Below are positions 62,901 to 64,000 of a DNA stretch of 64,000 nucleotides, piece by piece (position 1 is the stretch's first letter; every line of letters begins with the position of its first letter). The notes under the pieces were generated by a model, which made no database searches, was not told the DNA's origin, and saw nothing but the letters and a program-made list of their open reading frames with translations. A program made the position numbers and the translations under genes. The DNA lies in the NCBI GenBank assembly GCA_029962745.1, contig CM057165.1, positions 5,662,709 through 5,726,708 of the forward strand, given 5' to 3'. This DNA is from Echinometra lucunter (Eukaryota > Echinodermata > Echinoidea > Camarodonta > Echinometridae).

Positions 62901-63638
62901 TACATAAGATATATGTACATTAAAATAATAGAATCATTACTGTTACTTGTACAACTACAAGTTTTGCATAACATGGTTGTGAGAAGTTTACATGTTTATA
63001 AATGCACAACTCATCCAAGCTCAATCAACATCTCTCCTTGTCGCAAGTAAATTTAGTTTAAATGGAAAACTCCAGAAAAGGACTTCAATTGATAACAGTC
63101 TTGTTTTCAAAGCTTAGTCTAACTCTTGAATTTGTTGATTACGTACAATGTAAGTAGCTTTGAATGACAACGTAAGCCTCTTGTAAGAAAAATGATGCTG
63201 ATGTTTAACCTGCTGACTACCAGTATTCAATTCTCAAATTTCCATAGACTAAATACACCCTTGTAAAAAAGTACCATGGGTATTAGTAATTTGACAAAAA
63301 AAACATCAAACCACGGTAATTTGATGGTACTTTCATGGTACTTTCATGGTTTTGATAGTAATTTCATCAAAGTACCATGGTACCCGCAGTACTATTCTGG
63401 CAGAGCAGGGACCACCCATTACTTGTGGGCAATGGGTTAAAATGAAAATTCCACAAATAATGCGACATTACTGCAGCCTTTGCAGCATTATATTTTTCAA
63501 TTTTCCTTTGAAATTGAACATAAACTGTAGTTTGATATGAATATTTTAGACAACTTTGTCTCTGAATGATCAATAATTCTCACCATCATGGTCGAAGTCT
63601 ATTTCATGGTCATCCAAAGAACCTCCAGACCCCGCCAT
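47820..63638 (-). CDS. AKNA: AKNA-like centrosomal/coiled-coil protein (13 coding exons, 1602 aa)
   Basis: Coding exons are 63638-63584, 61227-59568, 59017-58849, 57193-56942, 55895-55738, 55084-55018, 53906-53696, 53212-53088, 51941-51733, 51260-50959, 50598-49317, 48928-48745 and 47954-47820. All junctions are GT-AG and the summed length is exactly divisible by three. The family call rests on the segment near residues 500-540 (DELLQKYAAAENTIDSLRLG), the signature region of AKNA proteins, and on a second conserved block in exon 4 (RSVEGQLFQLGMRLEDIQEI). Vertebrate AKNA localises to subdistal appendages of the mother centriole and promotes microtubule nucleation. The old transcription-factor label is disputed. 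The rest is low-complexity, Ser/Pro/Gln-rich and acidic, with short coiled coils in exon 11. No AT-hook was recognised. An acceptor at 63667-63668 suggests an upstream non-coding exon outside the window. Confidence 0.78.
48510..48699. mobile_element. TA-flanked mariner/pogo-like MITE
   Basis: The left end CATTCAAACCTACTTTAGTG and the right end, reverse-complemented, CAGTGAAACCACTATATAAA are imperfect inverted repeats, both continuing to GACCACC. TA flanks are at 48508-48509 and 48700-48701. GACCACC blocks recur inside. It lies in the last AKNA-like intron. Confidence 0.65.
48745..48928 (-). CDS. AKNA: AKNA-like exon 12
   Basis: It encodes HSDARPVYLIPGKSRGRYYI and ends in RTVKQQK, a basic Arg/Tyr-rich stretch. 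It enters in phase 2 and leaves in phase 0 at GTCAGA, a weak but acceptable donor. Confidence 0.75.
49317..50598 (-). CDS. AKNA: AKNA-like exon 11 (large; coiled coils, Pro/Gln-rich tail)
   Basis: This 427-residue exon is rich in Pro, Ser, Arg and Gln. Two similar coiled-coil motifs are present (SDALRALQDEVNQLRNKM and SEMLHMLQEEIADLKDQL), each preceded by TRSS. Further on is CPMCGGSGTHTHG, a Cys/His cluster that might bind zinc. The C-terminal part is Thr/Pro/Gln/Val-rich. It ends in phase 2 at GTAAGT; read through, the frame would stop immediately. Confidence 0.85.
50959..51260 (-). CDS. AKNA: AKNA-like exon 10
   Basis: It contains a short internal repeat: DSIYSGGGRRTRERKPEG and DSVYSSGSKRTKERRPPL. 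The acceptor is GTTTTCAG and the donor GTAAAT. It enters in phase 2 and leaves in phase 1. Confidence 0.82.
51733..51941 (-). CDS. AKNA: AKNA-like exon 9
   Basis: It encodes a Ser/Arg-rich low-complexity stretch that includes TSSKQTPPCPSSEHRSSHPR and ends DTRTRSRAQR. The acceptor is TTTGCAG and the donor GTAGAT, leaving in phase 2. Confidence 0.8.
52682..53029. mobile_element. AGTCCCCAGTTTTC inverted-repeat element, copy 2 (truncated)
   Basis: It matches 12832-13225 in the opposite orientation. It has AGTCCCCAGTTTTCCGTTT, CAAATTCCGTGTTCTTCGGT, GGTGACATGTAC and a terminal CCGTGAAATTCCGTGAA. The far terminal repeat is missing. The truncated end lies about 58 bp from the donor of AKNA-like exon 8. 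Confidence 0.8.
53088..53212 (-). CDS. AKNA: AKNA-like exon 8
   Basis: It encodes TRQDELPKWQPPEDGSVSSL and ends SRRKSVPGK. It enters in phase 1 and leaves in phase 0 at GTAAGT, with the acceptor TTGTGCAG. Confidence 0.82.
53225..53560. repeat. Dispersed repeat with CCATGGCAACACAGTTTCTG core
   Basis: The stretch has the blocks CCATGGCAACACAGTTTCTG, AATGTGCATGCCAAATTTCA and GAGCATTGCTCAAAAAC, plus a weaker earlier copy (AATGTGTGTGCTAAATTTTA, GAGCACTGCTCGAAAAA). The internal duplication and the style suggest an interspersed repeat. The family is not identified. Confidence 0.45.
53696..53906 (-). CDS. AKNA: AKNA-like exon 7
   Basis: An acidic exon, with SLHDMPGIALHQPDHLDDAS, then DDEIDFMGGDGEDHDGDVDG, ending PDVFRPK. 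The acceptor is CTTCTCCAG and the donor GTTAGG, leaving in phase 1. Confidence 0.82.
54040..54360. repeat. Degenerate SINE/LINE-like interspersed repeat
   Basis: It begins TTTATTTGGCGCTTAATACG, and later has AGTTTTCAGCAGGGTCTTAA and GAGAATTCCAGAGAGAAGG. These blocks are characteristic of an abundant invertebrate interspersed repeat. The family is not identified. Confidence 0.4.
55018..55084 (-). CDS. AKNA: AKNA-like exon 6
   Basis: A short exon (67 nt) encoding YDALKNLPPHPERDKEIQQL and VK. It enters in phase 2, completing an Arg codon, and ends at GTAAGA. Confidence 0.8.
55738..55895 (-). CDS. AKNA: AKNA-like exon 5
   Basis: It encodes DNLRKNPPELPATPQRKASD and ends SPEEDYALLLS. The acceptor is TGTTTTAG and the donor GTCAGT, leaving in phase 2. 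Confidence 0.82.
56062..56381. mobile_element. Inverted-repeat element (320 bp) flanked by TGAA
   Basis: The ends AGACGCTAGGTCATGGGCTT are identical on both sides in inverted orientation and continue for about 30 bp. TGAA occurs on both flanks (56058-56061, 56382-56385). A minus-strand reading frame across it has no known relatives that I recognise. Confidence 0.75.
56478..56789. mobile_element. Inverted-repeat MITE, full copy
   Basis: The left arm (CAATGCTGTTCATAAAGTTA) and the right arm, reverse-complemented (TAAAGCTGTTTGTAAAGTTA), match imperfectly over about 60 bp, starting from GGGG. A truncated relative is at 22674-22888. Confidence 0.65.
56942..57193 (-). CDS. AKNA: AKNA-like exon 4 (conserved coiled-coil block)
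   Basis: The exon encodes 84 residues, including SADQQRGLEGLKSGQAKLEA and RSVEGQLFQLGMRLEDIQEI. Both edges are phase 0. It is one of the two most conserved-looking parts of the protein and appears helical. Confidence 0.87.
57745..58583. mobile_element. TTAA-flanked piggyBac-like MITE (831 bp)
   Basis: The element at 57749-58579 has perfect 17 bp ends (CCCTAATACTCCTGGGG) in inverted orientation and TTAA on both flanks. CCC-beginning ends with TTAA targets are typical of piggyBac-type elements. The subterminal GGGGGCCATAATGGCC motif is repeated near both ends next to poly-C tracts. A GT-rich microsatellite lies near 58168-58260. No transposase is encoded. Confidence 0.88.
58849..59017 (-). CDS. 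AKNA: AKNA-like exon 3
   Basis: It encodes LPHTPGGNSTIHIHSASNVS and ends LLALQFQTEGHKEK. It enters in phase 2 and leaves in phase 0 at GTGAGC. Confidence 0.85.
59568..61227 (-). CDS. AKNA: AKNA-like exon 2 (large exon with AKNA signature)
   Basis: About 553 residues. The first part is acidic and Ser/Asn/Gly-rich, then comes a Ser/Arg/His-rich segment, and the end carries DEFVDQLQKEYDELLQKYAA, AENTIDSLRLGARVNLYYEG. This segment is the basis of the family call. It enters in phase 1 and leaves in phase 2 at GTGAGT. Confidence 0.9.
61228..63583 (-). other. AKNA-like intron 1
   Basis: No coding exon is supported. The stretch has a short poly-C run near 61850 and a weak duplication of TTTAATCCT-GATCTCACTCAGC-like sequence (near 61660 and 62780). 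It also has several GTACCATGG palindromes near 63271-63382. Otherwise nothing recognisable is seen. Confidence 0.55.
63584..63638 (-). CDS. AKNA: AKNA-like exon 1 (start codon)
   Basis: It encodes MAGSGGSLDDHEIDFDHD plus one base, followed by GTGAGA. The start has a strong context (ACCATGG). An acceptor-like TTATCTTTCAG ends at 63667, so the 5' UTR here starts near 63666 and a further non-coding exon probably lies upstream. A short out-of-frame ATG precedes the start. Confidence 0.8.
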
Positions 63639-64000
63639 GGTTCCAATTTCATCTTCTCAAGGTGGACTGAAAGATAAAGACAGAGAGAAAGAGATATGAT
63701 ATTATTAGGAACATACAGTACAACTGTGATGTCACTGCCTTTTTTCAATCAATCATCTAAAACAAAGTGACATACATGTATTTCATATCTTATTTGTTAC
63801 ATATAATAGTACATGTACATGTAGCATGAATTCTTCACAAACTGGCATGTAACTAAAAAAAAAAATGCTTTTCTGTCTGAACTCTGTTGAAAAACAAATG
63901 TGACAAAAAGAAGAATGCACATGTAGTTTAAACATATATTTGGCAAAATAAAAGGCAACAACATCATACATGTAGAAGTAATAACAGAAATACATGTATG

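Overview
The window is eukaryotic and most likely comes from an echinoderm, probably a sea urchin. It is AT-rich, with intron-rich genes, GT-AG introns, dense short inverted-repeat transposons and many long poly-G/poly-C and trinucleotide tracts. It carries a secreted CUB/EGF/avidin-like protein of the fibropellin type, a family known mainly from sea urchins. The species cannot be fixed from the sequence alone. No bacterial, phage or CRISPR features were seen.

Four protein-coding genes can be assembled exon by exon with matching phases. (1) A fibropellin-like secreted protein lies on the plus strand (2080-18725; 11 exons, 506 aa): signal peptide, divergent EGF, CUB, five EGF modules and an avidin-like domain. 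(2, 3) Two tandem microsomal glutathione S-transferase 1 (MGST1/MAPEG) paralogues lie on the minus strand (32451-27621, 151 aa; 24968-21905, 150 aa). Each has three coding exons and a GC-type first donor. (4) A 13-coding-exon AKNA-like centrosomal/coiled-coil protein lies on the minus strand (63638-47820, 1602 aa).

Layout: 1-1.5 kb is a complete non-autonomous hAT-type element with an internal array of about 165 bp repeats. 2-18.9 kb is the fibropellin-like gene, whose introns hold several inverted-repeat elements. 18.9-21.8 kb is repeat-rich spacer. 21.8-32.5 kb is the MGST1 pair. 32.5-47 kb has no recognisable gene and is filled with transposon remnants, including a possible 5.66 kb element with 24 bp terminal inverted repeats. 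47-47.8 kb holds tandem degenerate copies of the last AKNA exon. 47.8-63.7 kb is the AKNA-like gene. Its upstream non-coding exon appears to lie beyond the right edge.

The genes do not form an operon or an obvious pathway: one is an extracellular-matrix protein, two are membrane detoxification enzymes and one is cytoskeletal/centrosomal. The most unusual signals are the tandemly duplicated AKNA terminal exon, the GC-AG first intron shared by both MGST1 paralogues, the loss of two biotin-pocket tryptophans in the avidin-like domain, and several transposon families whose target-site duplications can be read directly.
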